From Erwinia sp. (GTDB taxonomy: Bacteria > Pseudomonadota > Gammaproteobacteria > Enterobacterales > Enterobacteriaceae): DNA of 64,000 nt. Positions 23,230-34,707 of the stretch are shown here, piece by piece; position 1 is the stretch's first letter, and every line of letters begins with the position of its first letter. The notes below the pieces were generated by a model. The model was not told the DNA's origin. It ran no database searches and saw only the letters and a program-made list of their open reading frames with translations. The position numbers were made by a program, and so were the translations under genes. The stretch lies in contig OZ024666.1 of the NCBI GenBank assembly GCA_964016415.1, forward strand, positions 62,001 through 126,000. The letters are read 5' to 3'.

Positions 23230-24663
23230 TCAGTTGCTCTGATAAATATCTTTGTAAAGACGACTTTCAAAACGAACCAATGGTATGCGTCGCTGGCGTT
23301 GTTCCTGTGGTGGTACGGCATAACCAGAGAGATACTGAACAAAAGCAACACGCTGGCCACTGGCGGCTGTCATAAATCCGGCGAGGTTATAGACTCCCTG
23401 TAATGAACCAGTTTTGGCGGAAACTTTACCATTGACACCAGCCTCATGCAGGCCACCCCGGTAACGTAAAGTACCATCGTGACCCGCCAGGGGTAACATA
23501 TCAATGATCCCCAGCGTGTTGTCATTCTGTGCAATATATTGCAATACCTGCATCATGGTGGCCGGTGAGATCAGATCGTGGCGGGATAATCCTGAGCCAT
23601 CAACAATGATCGTATTTCCGATATCTATGCCTGCTTTCTGGCGCAGGATCTGACGTACAGCATCTGAACCTGCGCGCCATGTTCCAGGTACATTAAAGCG
23701 CGAATGACCGAGAGTACGAAACACGGTATCCGCTATCATGTTATCCGATTTTTTTAACATTACTTTGAGCAAATCATGCAAAGGGGCAGATTGTTGTGCA
23801 GCTAAGATCCTGGCAGGAGGCTCCGGTAATGTGCGACGCAAAAGGTGGCCTGAATACTCAATTCCGGCAGTGGTTAATTCAGCTTTCAGAATAGCACCGG
23901 CATAACTGGCGCCATCCTGGACGGCAAAAGCTAGCGGAAGAGGTTCACTGCGTTGGGTCATACAGCCCGTTAGCGTAAAACGGTTTAATTCTCCGGGGAC
24001 CACGTCCAGCTCACAATACTGATTCTCTGGTGCGCCCCGCGCAAGGGTACGAACCTGGCTGAACATCGTCACGGGGTAAAAAGAGGCAACACGTATAAAG
24101 GCGTTATCACCGGGTTTATCTGCGCTGTACAGTGACACAGAAAAACAATTGCGGTCAACGATAGCTGCTGCCGGAGGTGCGCTGAAGCACTGTGTCATAT
24201 CATTCCACGGCCATCCCGGCGCTTTGTCATGACTGGCAAAAACAGAGGTATCGATGATCAGATTCCCCTCAATGTGTTCAATGCCCTGACGCTTCAGTTC
24301 GGTGACCATATTGCGTATTTGTTGTCTTGTCAGGGTTGGGTCGCCACCAAAACGGGCAACAAGGTCACCCTGCAGTTGATTACCTTTAATTATCCCCTGA
24401 CTTTCCAGTTGGGTACTGAAGCGAAAATCGCCACCCAGTTGCAACATGGCTGCCAGCGCAGTGACGACTTTAATGGTGCTGGCCGGCAGTGCCATCTGCT
24501 GACCGTGGTAATCGATAAAAGGAGTTTTAGCACCAATTTTCTGTACCATCAGAGATAAATTCGCCCCATCGGGTAAATAACGGACATACTCTTCAACAGG
24601 GGTCGCCTGTGCTGTAACGGCCATGAAACAGGCCAGAGCCGGGATAAGTCGTGGAAATCGCAT
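23230..24663 (-). CDS. dacB: DacB (PBP4), D-alanyl-D-alanine carboxypeptidase/endopeptidase
   Basis: DacB trims and cleaves peptidoglycan peptides in the periplasm. The 477-residue precursor has a signal peptide ending AQA (about residue 20), the active-site motif S-x-x-K in LPASTIKV, the SxN motif in KKSDNMIADT, and KTG in SAKTGSLQGVYNLAGF. The start at 24663 matches E. coli (MRFPRLI); the frame opens earlier at 24774. It is divergent from greA and is followed after four bases by pmrA, suggesting one transcript dacB-pmrA-pmrB. Confidence 0.96.
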   Translation of the reverse strand: MRFPRLIPALACFMAVTAQATPVEEYVRYLPDGANLSLMVQKIGAKTPFIDYHGQQMALPASTIKVVTALAAMLQLGGDFRFSTQLESQGIIKGNQLQGDLVARFGGDPTLTRQQIRNMVTELKRQGIEHIEGNLIIDTSVFASHDKAPGWPWNDMTQCFSAPPAAAIVDRNCFSVSLYSADKPGDNAFIRVASFYPVTMFSQVRTLARGAPENQYCELDVVPGELNRFTLTGCMTQRSEPLPLAFAVQDGASYAGAILKAELTTAGIEYSGHLLRRTLPEPPARILAAQQSAPLHDLLKVMLKKSDNMIADTVFRTLGHSRFNVPGTWRAGSDAVRQILRQKAGIDIGNTIIVDGSGLSRHDLISPATMMQVLQYIAQNDNTLGIIDMLPLAGHDGTLRYRGGLHEAGVNGKVSAKTGSLQGVYNLAGFMTAASGQRVAFVQYLSGYAVPPQEQRQRRIPLVRFESRLYKDIYQSN

Positions 24664-24901
24664 AATCTCGCGTTTGCTGACAAGAAGGTGCCTCATACTA
24701 CGGTGCAACGCGGTGGAAAGTAAACGATGACCCATCAGGAACTCTGAGGTAAAATAGGTTTCAAAATACGACATCCTCCTGACCCGGAGATAATATCCGG
24801 GCCAGGTTGCTTTTGTTTACAATTCAGCAGATGCTGACCAATTTTCACACCACCTGCTATTATCACCGTTTGACACCGGGCAGGGATAACGAGGTAATAA
24901 A

Positions 24902-25378
24902 ATGAATCAGATTCCGATGACATTACGTGGCGCAGAAAAATTACGTGAAGAGCTGGAAGAGTTGAAAACAGTGAAACGGCCAAGGATCATCGCATCAATT
25001 GCAGAAGCACGCGAACATGGCGATCTGAAAGAGAACGCAGAGTATCATGCCGCCCGTGAAGAGCAGGGGTTCTGTGAAGGACGTATTCAGGAAATTGAGT
25101 CCAAGCTCTCTAATGCACAGGTCATTGATGTGACCAAAATGAGTGCCAATGGTCGGGTGATCTTTGGTGCGACGGTGAAGGTACTCAACCTCGATAATGA
25201 TGAAGAAGCAACTTATCGTATTGTTGGTGACGATGAGGCTGATTTTAAACAAAACCTCATATCCGTTAATTCACCTATGGCCAGAGGGCTCATTGGGAAA
25301 GAAGCCGATGACGTTACCGTGATTAAAACGCCCGGGGGGGATGTTGAGTATGAAATCCTCGAAGTGGCTTATATCTGA
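24902..25378 (+). CDS. greA: Transcription elongation factor GreA
   Basis: GreA rescues backtracked RNA polymerase by stimulating transcript cleavage. The 158-residue protein has the N-terminal coiled coil with the acidic tip ([21 protein letters not shown]) and a C-terminal FKBP-like domain ending [11 protein letters not shown]. The start is clear ([18 protein letters not shown]). It is divergent from dacB with about 240 bases between them and is followed by a bidirectional terminator shared with yhbY. Confidence 0.98.
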   Translation: MNQIPMTLRGAEKLREELEELKTVKRPRIIASIAEAREHGDLKENAEYHAAREEQGFCEGRIQEIESKLSNAQVIDVTKMSANGRVIFGATVKVLNLDNDEEATYRIVGDDEADFKQNLISVNSPMARGLIGKEADDVTVIKTPGGDVEYEILEVAYI

Positions 25379-25422
25379 CCTGCTGTTTGCTGAAAATAGC
25401 GGCGGTGAAGTGTAAAGAAAGG

Positions 25423-25446
25423 AAAAAGGCCACTAATGGCCTTTTA
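25423..25446. terminator. Bidirectional terminator between greA and yhbY
   Basis: The hairpin AAAAGGCCA / TGGCCTTTT has an A-tract on one side and a T-tract on the other, so it can end both the rightward greA transcript and the leftward yhbY transcript. Confidence 0.85.
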
Positions 25447-25502
25447 TCCTCGTGTGGAGCATGGCATTTTTCTTCACATCACCAGTATCAGAAAAAGTTG
25501 AT

Positions 25503-25796
25503 CTAGCGCGGCAGGGTGATTTTGCGCTCTGGCGATGGCCGATAAAGAACCAGCGTTTTACCTATAACCTGAACATTGCTGGCTTTGGTTTCACGAACGA
25601 TAGCCTCGACAATGAGATTTTTGGTTTCCCGTTCTTCTGCGGCGATCTTAATTTTGATCAACTCATGATGTTCAAGAGCCTGCTCAATTTCGGCGACGAC
25701 GCCTTCAGTCAGACCGTTGTTACCGATCATCACCACAGGTTTCAGTGGATGTGCCAGCCCTTTCAGGTGCTGTTTTTGTTTGGTGCTTAGATTCAT
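25503..25796 (-). CDS. yhbY: YhbY, CRM-domain ribosome assembly factor
   Basis: YhbY is a 97-residue RNA-binding protein of the CRM family that associates with pre-50S particles. The sequence MNLSTKQKQHLKGLAHPLKPVVMIGNNGLTEGV contains the GxxG-like loop IGNNGLT typical of CRM domains, and it ends with IGKTLVLYRPSPERK. It is divergent from rlmE, another 50S assembly factor, as in E. coli. The length is normal. Confidence 0.95.
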   Translation of the reverse strand: MNLSTKQKQHLKGLAHPLKPVVMIGNNGLTEGVVAEIEQALEHHELIKIKIAAEERETKNLIVEAIVRETKASNVQVIGKTLVLYRPSPERKITLPR

Positions 25797-25921
25797 TATA
25801 TTTTTTACTTACATTGGGATTGAAAACGGGTCATTCTACCGCCATCTCAGTAGTATCGCCAAATCAGGTATGGGTTTAAACCGTTTATTTATCGAACACG
25901 CGATAAGCAGTTGGAAAAAAG

Positions 25922-26551
25922 ATGACAGGTAAAAAGCGTTCAGCGAGTTCCAGCCGCTGGCTTCAGGAACATTTCAGCGATAAATATGTACAACAGGCAC
26001 AAAAAAAAGGATTACGTTCCCGAGCCTGGTTTAAACTGGATGAGATACAACAGAGTGATAAGTTGTTCAGACCGGGAATGAATGCTGTCGATCTTGGTGC
26101 GGCACCTGGTGGATGGTCACAATACGCAGTGACTCAAATTGGTAGCAAAGGGTGCATTATTGCCTGTGATATTTTACCCATGGATCCGATCGTCGGTGTG
26201 GACTTTTTGCAGGGCGATTTTCGTGAAGAGGCCGTTCTGAAAGCGCTGTTAGACCGGGTTGGTGAACAGAGTGTGCAGGTTGTGATGTCAGACATGGCAC
26301 CAAACATGACCGGTACCCCTGCAGTGGATATACCAAGGTCAATGTATCTCGTCGAATTGGCTCTGGATATGTGTCGGGATGTGCTGGCACCGGGTGGCAG
26401 CTTTTTAGTAAAAGTATTTCAGGGAGATGGTTTTGAGGATTACCTGCGGGAAATTCGCTCCCTGTTTACGAAAGTGAAAATTCGTAAACCTGACGCTTCA
26501 CGTTCACGTTCACGTGAAGTGTACATTGTAGCGACTGGGCGCAAAGTATAG
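25922..26551 (+). CDS. rlmE: RlmE (FtsJ/RrmJ), 23S rRNA U2552 2'-O-methyltransferase
   Basis: RlmE methylates the ribose of U2552 in the 23S rRNA A-loop, a late step in 50S assembly. The 209-residue protein has the SAM-binding motif [11 protein letters not shown] and the K-D-K-E catalytic tetrad in [29 protein letters not shown] and SREVYIVA. It precedes ftsH by 46 bases, the classical rlmE-ftsH heat-shock operon. The tail RSRSREVYI is basic. Confidence 0.97.
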   Translation: MTGKKRSASSSRWLQEHFSDKYVQQAQKKGLRSRAWFKLDEIQQSDKLFRPGMNAVDLGAAPGGWSQYAVTQIGSKGCIIACDILPMDPIVGVDFLQGDFREEAVLKALLDRVGEQSVQVVMSDMAPNMTGTPAVDIPRSMYLVELALDMCRDVLAPGGSFLVKVFQGDGFEDYLREIRSLFTKVKIRKPDASRSRSREVYIVATGRKV

Positions 26552-26597
26552 TACCCTACGCTGTCTGTTAATACTGTTGTAATAAGAGGTTAATCTC

Positions 26598-28511
<1,914 letters not shown>

Positions 28512-28548
28512 GAAGCTATTTGTGCATCATTAAGTGATTAAAACTACT

Positions 28549-28576
28549 AACCCCGGCGGCGTCCGGGGTTTTTTTT
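28549..28576 (+). terminator. Intrinsic terminator after ftsH
   Basis: The stem AACCCCGG / CCGGGGTT has a 6-base loop and is followed by a long T-run. It lies between ftsH and folP. Confidence 0.9.
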
Positions 28577-28637
28577 CGCTGTACAGTCGGTAAACTACCG
28601 CGATAGTTTATTCAGGCTGATATGGAGAGTGGTTCCT

Positions 28638-29474
28638 ATGAAGCTATATGCCAGAGAAATGACTCTGGACCTTGCCCATCCCCATGTGATGGGGATATTG
28701 AACGTCACCCCAGACTCGTTTTCTGATGGGGGAAAACATAACAGTTTGATTCAGGCAGTGACTCACGCTAATAGCATGATCAATGCAGGGGCAACGATTA
28801 TTGATATTGGTGGGGAATCAACCCGCCCCGGTGCTGCGGAAGTGAGCAGTGACGAAGAACTGGGACGGGTCATCCCGGTTGTTGAGGCTATTGCACAACG
28901 ATTTGAAGTCTGGATTTCGGTAGACACATCTAAAGCGGATGTGATTCGTCAAGCTGCAGCGGCGGGTGCTCATTTGATTAATGATGTGCGAGCATTACAA
29001 TTACCTGGCGCGCTCGAAGCGGCAGCGCAGAGCGGGTTACCTGTTTGTCTGATGCATATGCAAGGGCAGCCAGAAACTATGCAGCAATCACCTCACTACC
29101 GCGATATTGTGCGGGAAGTGGATGATTTTTTTAGCCTACAGATTGCTCGTTGTCAGGCAGCCGGAATTGAGACCAGTCGCCTGCTGCTTGATCCTGGTTT
29201 TGGATTTGGAAAAAACCTGGCACATAATTATCAGTTGCTGGCCCATTTGGCTGATTTTCACCATTTTGGTCTGCCATTACTGGTTGGGATGTCAAGAAAA
29301 AGCATGATAGGTCAACTACTTAACGTCGGTCCTTCGCAGCGATTAACCGGAAGCATTGCTTGTGCTGTAATTGCAGCTATGCAGGGGGCGCATATTTTAC
29401 GTGTCCATGACGTTAAAGAAACAGTAGAAGCGATGCGAGTTGTCGAAGCCACCCGTTCATCTAAGGAAGAGTAA
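28638..29474 (+). CDS. folP: Dihydropteroate synthase FolP
   Basis: FolP condenses p-aminobenzoate with hydroxymethyl-dihydropterin pyrophosphate in folate synthesis; it is the sulfonamide target. The TIM-barrel protein shows [38 protein letters not shown] and GMSRKSMIG, all catalytic or substrate loops. The ATG at 28638 (MKLYAREM) matches the family and gives 278 residues; the earlier in-frame ATG at 28629 has a similar ribosome site (GGAGAG upstream). It ends five bases before glmM. Confidence 0.96.
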   Translation: MKLYAREMTLDLAHPHVMGILNVTPDSFSDGGKHNSLIQAVTHANSMINAGATIIDIGGESTRPGAAEVSSDEELGRVIPVVEAIAQRFEVWISVDTSKADVIRQAAAAGAHLINDVRALQLPGALEAAAQSGLPVCLMHMQGQPETMQQSPHYRDIVREVDDFFSLQIARCQAAGIETSRLLLDPGFGFGKNLAHNYQLLAHLADFHHFGLPLLVGMSRKSMIGQLLNVGPSQRLTGSIACAVIAAMQGAHILRVHDVKETVEAMRVVEATRSSKEE

Positions 29475-29478
29475 CGCG

Positions 29479-30813
29479 ATGAATCAACGTAAATATTTTG
29501 GTACTGATGGTATCCGCGGCAAAGTGGGTGATTATCCGATTACGCCTGATTTTGTATTGAAGCTGGGCTGGGCAGCCGGAAAAGTACTGGCCAGAAATGG
29601 TTCAAAAAAGATTCTTATCGGTAAAGATACCCGAATCTCTGGTTATATGCTGGAATCGGCGCTTGAGGCAGGACTGGCAGCTGCCGGCCTGTCAGCAGCA
29701 TTTACCGGCCCCATGCCCACCCCAGCAATAGCGTACTTAACGCGCACATTCCGCGCAGAAGCGGGTATTGTGATATCAGCCTCTCACAATCCTTTCGAGG
29801 ATAACGGCATAAAATTTTTCTCTATCGAGGGCACAAAGTTACCCGATGCAGTCGAGGAAGCTATTGAAGCCGAAATGGAAAAGGCGATTACATGCGTTGA
29901 TTCTGCTGAGCTGGGAAGAGCGAGCCGTATTGTTGATGCAGCCGGACGCTATATAGAGTTTTGTAAAGGCACTTTTCCTGGCGAATTGAGCCTGAGTGGT
30001 CTGAAAATCGTTGTCGATTGTGCTAATGGGGCGACTTATCACATTGCACCTAATGTATTACGAGAGCTGGGTGCGAATGTGATCGCTATCGGTGTACAAC
30101 CCGATGGAATGAATATCAATAAAGGCTGTGGTGCCACAGATACCGCTGCATTGCAGGCACGTGTAACAGCGGAAAACGCAGACCTCGGTCTGGCCTATGA
30201 TGGTGACGGCGATCGCATCATTATGGTTGATCACCTTGGGCAAGTGGTCGATGGAGATCAAATTCTCTATATTATTGCTCGTGAAGCCCTGCGACAGGGC
30301 GAATTGCGTGGTGGCGTAGTTGGGACCCTGATGAGTAACATGGGGCTACAATTGGCACTGAAGCAGCTGGGTATCCCTTTTGTTCGTGCCAAAGTGGGTG
30401 ATCGGTATGTACTGGAGCTGTTACAGGAAAAAGGCTGGCGTATGGGCGCAGAAAATTCTGGCCATGTCATACTGCTGGATAAAACCACAACAGGTGATGG
30501 TATCGTTGCCAGTTTGCAAGTGCTTGCTGCGATGGTGAGAAACCATATGAGTCTGCACGACCTGTGCAGTGGCATGACACTGTTTCCTCAGGTTCTGAAT
30601 AATGTCCGTTTTAACGGTACAGTGAATCCGCTGGATGATGAAAATGTAAAAGCCGTTATGGCTGAGGTTGAAGCAGAACTGGCAGAACGTGGACGCGTCT
30701 TATTGCGTAAATCAGGGACCGAACCGTTGATTCGGGTAATGGTAGAAGGTGAAGACCGTGAACAGGTGACCAGTTTCGCCTCACGTATCGCAGATGCCGT
30801 TAAGGCGGTGTGA
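29479..30813 (+). CDS. glmM: Phosphoglucosamine mutase GlmM
   Basis: GlmM converts glucosamine-6-phosphate to glucosamine-1-phosphate for UDP-GlcNAc, which feeds MurA and lipid A. The 444-residue protein starts [17 protein letters not shown] and has the phospho-serine loop [16 protein letters not shown] (serine near residue 102), the metal loop [12 protein letters not shown] and the phosphate-binding [12 protein letters not shown]. The ATG at 29479 has an AGGAAGAG ribosome site; the frame opens further upstream at 29440. RapZ in this window regulates the previous step of the same pathway. Confidence 0.97.
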   Translation: MNQRKYFGTDGIRGKVGDYPITPDFVLKLGWAAGKVLARNGSKKILIGKDTRISGYMLESALEAGLAAAGLSAAFTGPMPTPAIAYLTRTFRAEAGIVISASHNPFEDNGIKFFSIEGTKLPDAVEEAIEAEMEKAITCVDSAELGRASRIVDAAGRYIEFCKGTFPGELSLSGLKIVVDCANGATYHIAPNVLRELGANVIAIGVQPDGMNINKGCGATDTAALQARVTAENADLGLAYDGDGDRIIMVDHLGQVVDGDQILYIIAREALRQGELRGGVVGTLMSNMGLQLALKQLGIPFVRAKVGDRYVLELLQEKGWRMGAENSGHVILLDKTTTGDGIVASLQVLAAMVRNHMSLHDLCSGMTLFPQVLNNVRFNGTVNPLDDENVKAVMAEVEAELAERGRVLLRKSGTEPLIRVMVEGEDREQVTSFASRIADAVKAV

Positions 30814-31037
30814 AAAGTAACGCAGCGATGGACAGGAACTCCTGGTTGTCGCTCGCATCTTCATTCTCTGATGTAAGGTGCTGATTTTTCCAGCGATTAG
30901 TGCAGGCAATGAAAATTGCACTTGCTTCATACGACAGGTTTAGTTAGTATGCACACCCGCTGCAGACAGGGATGCGTAATTCCTGCTGCTGGTTTAAAGC
31001 GAATTGGCGTGCGATAACGCACAGGAAAAGGTCTGAT

Positions 31038-31364
31038 ATGTACGAAGCTATTTTGGTTATTTTCCTTATTGTAGCGGTGATGCTGATTGTATTGGTCATG
31101 CTGCAACAAGGTAAAGGTGCTGACATGGGTGCGTCGTTTGGAGCAGGTTCATCAGGTACATTGTTCGGTTCTACCGGGTCTGGTAATTTTATGTCCCGTT
31201 CGACCGCTGTGCTGGCTACCTTGTTCTTCATTATCAGTCTGGTCCTGGGTAACATCAACAGTAACAAAACGCTTTCGGGAAGTAAGTGGGATAACCTCAC
31301 ACAACCTGCTGAAACCACTCAGCCTGTTAAGCATGAGGCCCCAAAAAGTGATATCCCACAATAA
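31038..31364 (+). CDS. secG: SecG, preprotein translocase subunit
   Basis: SecG is the small auxiliary subunit of the SecYEG channel. The 108-residue sequence MYEAILVIFLIVAVMLIVLV begins with a transmembrane segment, followed by the conserved cytoplasmic loop QQGKGADMGASFGAGSSGTLFGS and a second segment near residues 55-72. The ATG at 31038 follows AGGAAAAGGTCTGAT. It is followed by tRNA-Leu(GAG), as in E. coli. Confidence 0.97.
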   Translation: MYEAILVIFLIVAVMLIVLVMLQQGKGADMGASFGAGSSGTLFGSTGSGNFMSRSTAVLATLFFIISLVLGNINSNKTLSGSKWDNLTQPAETTQPVKHEAPKSDIPQ

Positions 31365-31398
31365 CAGGGATAGCGCTGTAAGCTAAAGCAGTTGTAGT

Positions 31399-31485
31399 GC
31401 CGTGGTGGTGGAATTGGTAGACACGCTACCTTGAGGTGGTAGTGCCCGCATGGGCTTACGGGTTCAAGTCCCGTCCTCGGTACCA
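31399..31485 (+). tRNA. leuU: tRNA-Leu, anticodon GAG (leuU type)
   Basis: The 87-base sequence has the leuU features: the D-arm AATTGGTAGACAC, an anticodon loop containing TTGAGGT (anticodon GAG), a long class II variable arm, GGTTCAAGTCC in the T-arm and an encoded CCA end. The acceptor arm reads GCCGTGG on the 5' side and CCTCGGT on the 3' side, so position 5 gives U opposite U instead of the A-U pair found in E. coli. The gene is placed after secG as in other enterobacteria. Confidence 0.93.
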
Positions 31486-31487
31486 AT

Positions 31488-31558
31488 ATGATGAAGAATG
31501 TAAGTACGGTCACCATCGTCAGTAAAAAGGACGATGCGATGTACTTACATTTCATCAT
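31488..31558. repeat. Nested inverted repeat after leuU
   Basis: An outer imperfect repeat pairs ATGATGAA...TGTAAGTAC (31488-31507) with GTACTTACATTTCATCAT (31541-31558), with a two-base bulge. Inside it a second pair, ATCGTC (31515-31520) and GACGAT (31530-31535), forms another hairpin. The structure follows the tRNA by two bases and could act as a terminator or processing site, or mark a mobile-element end. Confidence 0.75.
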
Positions 31559-31696
31559 TCTTAATGCATATCACATTCTTTCTTTGTTCACGTTAACTTC
31601 CCTGTCAAACCAATAGCCATTTTCCCGCACGAAGATTATCCGATATGAAAATGACCTGGTTGGAACAGGTAAGTGAGCCTTTCATCGTAAATCAAG

Positions 31697-32278
31697 TTAG
31701 CGTGATGGACGATCCCAGATACCGATAAAGCGTGCCGCATTACTGGCAGTGTAACGTACAGTATGGCGAATATTTCGGTGGCCAAGATAATCCTGAATGA
31801 GGCGCGTATCCATTCCCCTTTCAGCCAGCTCATAACCACAGGCATGGCGCAGCATATGCGGATGTGCATTAGTAGGTAATAAGGCTCGTTTACCTGCATT
31901 ATGTATAATCCGGTAAGCTTGCTGGCGTGAGAGTGGCACACCTTTACGGGTTATGAATAAGTAATCAGAGAGCGCCGCCGGGTTAAGCCATGTGTTACGT
32001 ATTTTCGACCATTCGTTGATAGCACATTGTTCGTCACTGATTAATGGATGCACTGTAGAGAAACCATTTTTCAGACGATGGATATTAATTCGGCCCTGCC
32101 CCATGTCGATATCACTGTAACGAAGTGACAGCACCTCACTAATACGCATTCCATGCCTGAATGCCAGAAGAACCAGACAGTAATCCCTGATACCATTCTT
32201 TTCTTCACGGGCTGCAACGAGTAGTCTCTTTACCTCTTCAGCGGTAAGATACCTGCGTTTTTTCAAAAGAACCTCCAT
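31697..32278 (-). CDS. FimB/FimE-like tyrosine recombinase
   Basis: This 193-residue protein is a compact tyrosine recombinase like FimB, FimE and MrpI, which invert a promoter segment to switch type 1 fimbriae on and off. The catalytic residues are visible: R in FRHGMRISEVLSLR, H-x-x-R in HPHMLRHACGYELAERG, H in LGHRNIRHTVRYT with the nucleophile tyrosine after it. It lies downstream of the fimH end of the cluster rather than upstream of fimA, and no invertible element was found beside it. Its target switch may have been lost with the 5' half of the fim operon. Confidence 0.88.
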   Translation of the reverse strand: MEVLLKKRRYLTAEEVKRLLVAAREEKNGIRDYCLVLLAFRHGMRISEVLSLRYSDIDMGQGRINIHRLKNGFSTVHPLISDEQCAINEWSKIRNTWLNPAALSDYLFITRKGVPLSRQQAYRIIHNAGKRALLPTNAHPHMLRHACGYELAERGMDTRLIQDYLGHRNIRHTVRYTASNAARFIGIWDRPSR

Positions 32279-32971
32279 GTTATTGCATCATTTCATTTTG
32301 TAGCGTAATACTATTCTTTTTTTTAATAAAAAGAAGATATATATTTGTATTGACACTGACTATGAGTGAAAAAATTATATTTTTATATTTCCAGAAATTA
32401 ATATTAACTTTCTTTAATGTGTCGGCAGATAAATGTAGTGAAGCGTTAAAAAAATGTTCCAATCGCCAGAAGTAAGACAATTTTTACCAATTTATCTTAT
32501 GTTTCAAGGGTCGTGGCATGTGTGGATTAACCAACAGTACCGAACGATAATCATCCTGACTCATGCGATAAAATCAGTATGCAATAATGGTTATGAGAAG
32601 TCAGGTGGAATTTTATAAACGCTCGGTATACTTGTGTTTTAATGGTATATATCAAAATCTTAGGGGCTTGGTATAAATTATTTTAGTGATGAATTTAAAT
32701 ATGGCAGAAAAAATTAGTGATTTTATAACCACCTGTCTTTTATGAATTGAATAGTAAATTATTTATTTTCATGGTTATAATGAATTAATCCTGGAGTTAA
32801 TTTATTATGCCAATTTTTTTACTCTTTTATTTCCAGGTAAGTGTACAGTGATTGAACTTTTAGATATTGTGTGATGAATTAGTTTATTTGAAAATTTTTT
32901 TTATTTTATGTAGGGTGAATTTATCTGTTTTGTCATATTTATTCGATAATGAATTAATCTTTATTTTTTAA
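32279..32971. other. AT-rich gene-free stretch
   Basis: About 690 bases, strongly AT-rich, lie upstream of the recombinase gene. I found no reading frame with gene-like features and no clear inverted repeats of the fim switch type. The base composition suggests horizontally acquired DNA or degraded sequence; it probably contains the recombinase promoter. Confidence 0.5.
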
Positions 32972-33154
32972 AGATTATTACCAGAAAATAGGGAGCTTAT
33001 CTTTTGGTGTCGGATTTCTAATGGTTTTGAAATGTATGTTAATTTTCTTTCAAGATTAAACATTGATCAGCCGGAAATTTCTTCATTGAAAGGATTTAAC
33101 GATAATAGTTTTTTGGTCCCGAATTCAATGTGTGGATTGACTCATTGCAGATAA
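32972..33154 (+). pseudogene. Possible relic of a coding sequence, unknown
   Basis: A 60-codon open stretch without a good start reads RLLPENRELIFWCR, then NGFEMYVNFLSRLNIDQPE and SLKGFNDNSFLVPN. The composition looks like a real protein fragment rather than random AT-rich translation, but I do not recognise it. It ends where the IS1-family relic begins, so it may be a gene truncated by that insertion. Confidence 0.3.
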
Positions 33155-33667
33155 TGTTTCCCCCGATGAATGTGTCTATTATCTTGCCATGTATTTCCAC
33201 TGATTTTGACTACCCGAGAGTTATCGATTCAGTCGTTTGAACCGGTTTCGAATATGCAAATTTTCACGTTCAAGCCGCTGCTTGTAAAGCCTGCCAGTTA
33301 TGTGCTTTTTATTGCGAACAAACGACACATTTCGTCAACTTCGCAGATAAGCTCAATCCTGATATTGTCCGGCGGAAGTGAGGTCATATTGCAGCGCTGG
33401 TTTTTAAAGAGTGTACAGCAGCATTAATGCTGATATGTAACGCCCGGGCAAGTATCACGAATACCGGTATTGTTCATTTGCCAGGTCAACAATTTGTTCA
33501 CTTATGCCGGGCTGGCAGGCGCGATAAGCGTCATTGAGCAGGAAAGTACGACAGTATGATTGACAAAGATAGCGCAGGTACCCGGTCTTACCCAGATCAT
33601 GTTTTTTAACTGCGTCGATACATTCACAAAAAGGACATTTCACGACAACCTGGACCATCAAATCCAC
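33150..33667 (-). pseudogene. IS1-family element relic (insA and insB fragments)
   Basis: On the minus strand the N-terminal InsA zinc-finger segment is clear (VVVKCPFCECIDAVKKHD, GYLRYLCQSYCRTF, AYRACQPGISEQIVDLA). It then continues in shifted frames as NNTGIRDT and ALHISINAAVHSLKTS, and later shows a C-terminal InsB-like stretch LERENLHIRNRFKRLNR. The middle of insB is missing, several frameshifts are present, and no complete terminal repeats are recognisable. The relic is about 520 bp, against roughly 770 bp for an intact IS1. Confidence 0.8.
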
Positions 33668-33788
33668 ACCTTAACTCACTCATTTTACAGGATCATCAAC
33701 GAATTGAATACATGAGCCCAGAGGAGGGTAGCGTAGGTTGCCGATGCCGCCCTCATAACGAGTCATTTTTGAGACCCTTATCTGTATT

Positions 33789-34694
33789 TCAATCGTAGAT
33801 AAAGTTAAGACTAATGATTGATTTCAAATTTCCTGCCGTAACCTGTCCTCCGGTACGAGCATAGGTTGCAGTTAATCCCAGGCTGGCCGGCGATGTCCCT
33901 ACTGTATTCAGAGCGATTGCCTCATTAGTTCTAAGTACAGAGCCACTACGACTCAACTGTATTCCAACATTTTTTGCAGCAGTATCTGTACTGGTGTTCA
34001 CGAAAATAGTTCGGTTAATGTCAGCGGTGGTTCCTGTTAAATAAAAACTGATTTTCTGATTTTGTACACAATAGATGGAAAGAGGGATAGCAGCGGAGCC
34101 CGGATAATCGGGTAATGTTACTGTGACATTACGTGCACTGACGTCACATCCCCCGGTGGGAACAACCACGCTATTGTTAGCATAAATATTCCATTGAAAG
34201 CGGAAAGAGTCGCTGTTGATATTATTGGTTTGATGAAGAATGATCTTTGCGACTAATGAACCTGCGCTAATTGCGACCCCTCCGGCTGTGCTCATTGGGG
34301 TCAGATAAAGCGTTGTTGGCCAGCCTTTTTCACTGAATGAATCATAAATGATCGCCCGGCTTTCGCTGGTCATTGGAAAGCTATAAGTTGAACCACTGTA
34401 TTTAATTGAACCAGCGAAGTTGATAAGCGCCCCGCCGAATGCCGAGCCACTTTCAAGGGTAACATAGTCGGTCATAGTTTCCGGGAAGTCATTATGGCAG
34501 AATATCTGGTTGGTCAAATCAACCACCAGGTTTTGTCCTAACTCGACACGGGGGGCCAGATTTACGCGTACATCAGCTGAGCCACCACCGATGGGGATAA
34601 CGGTATTGTCGTAAGTTCTGCAGGAAAAAGACCATGCATTTAATGAGACAGCCGAAAGCGATATAAAAGTCAACCAAAGTAAAAGATGGCGCAT
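33789..34694 (-). CDS. fimH: FimH-like mannose-type tip adhesin
   Basis: FimH is the two-domain tip adhesin of type 1 fimbriae. The start at 34694 gives a signal peptide ending NAWS, then a mature protein beginning FSCRTYDN. The lectin domain aligns to E. coli FimH without gaps: F1, I13, N46, D47, D54, Q133, N135, D140 and F142 of the mannose pocket are kept, while the rim residues Y48, I52 and Y137 are F, M and I. A pilin domain follows, with the donor-strand-acceptor region ending IISLNFIYD. It is the last gene of the cluster, 13 bases after fimG. The gene is intact although the usher is not. Confidence 0.95.
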   Translation of the reverse strand: MRHLLLWLTFISLSAVSLNAWSFSCRTYDNTVIPIGGGSADVRVNLAPRVELGQNLVVDLTNQIFCHNDFPETMTDYVTLESGSAFGGALINFAGSIKYSGSTYSFPMTSESRAIIYDSFSEKGWPTTLYLTPMSTAGGVAISAGSLVAKIILHQTNNINSDSFRFQWNIYANNSVVVPTGGCDVSARNVTVTLPDYPGSAAIPLSIYCVQNQKISFYLTGTTADINRTIFVNTSTDTAAKNVGIQLSRSGSVLRTNEAIALNTVGTSPASLGLTATYARTGGQVTAGNLKSIISLNFIYD

Positions 34695-34707
34695 TTCCCC
34701 TCCTGAT

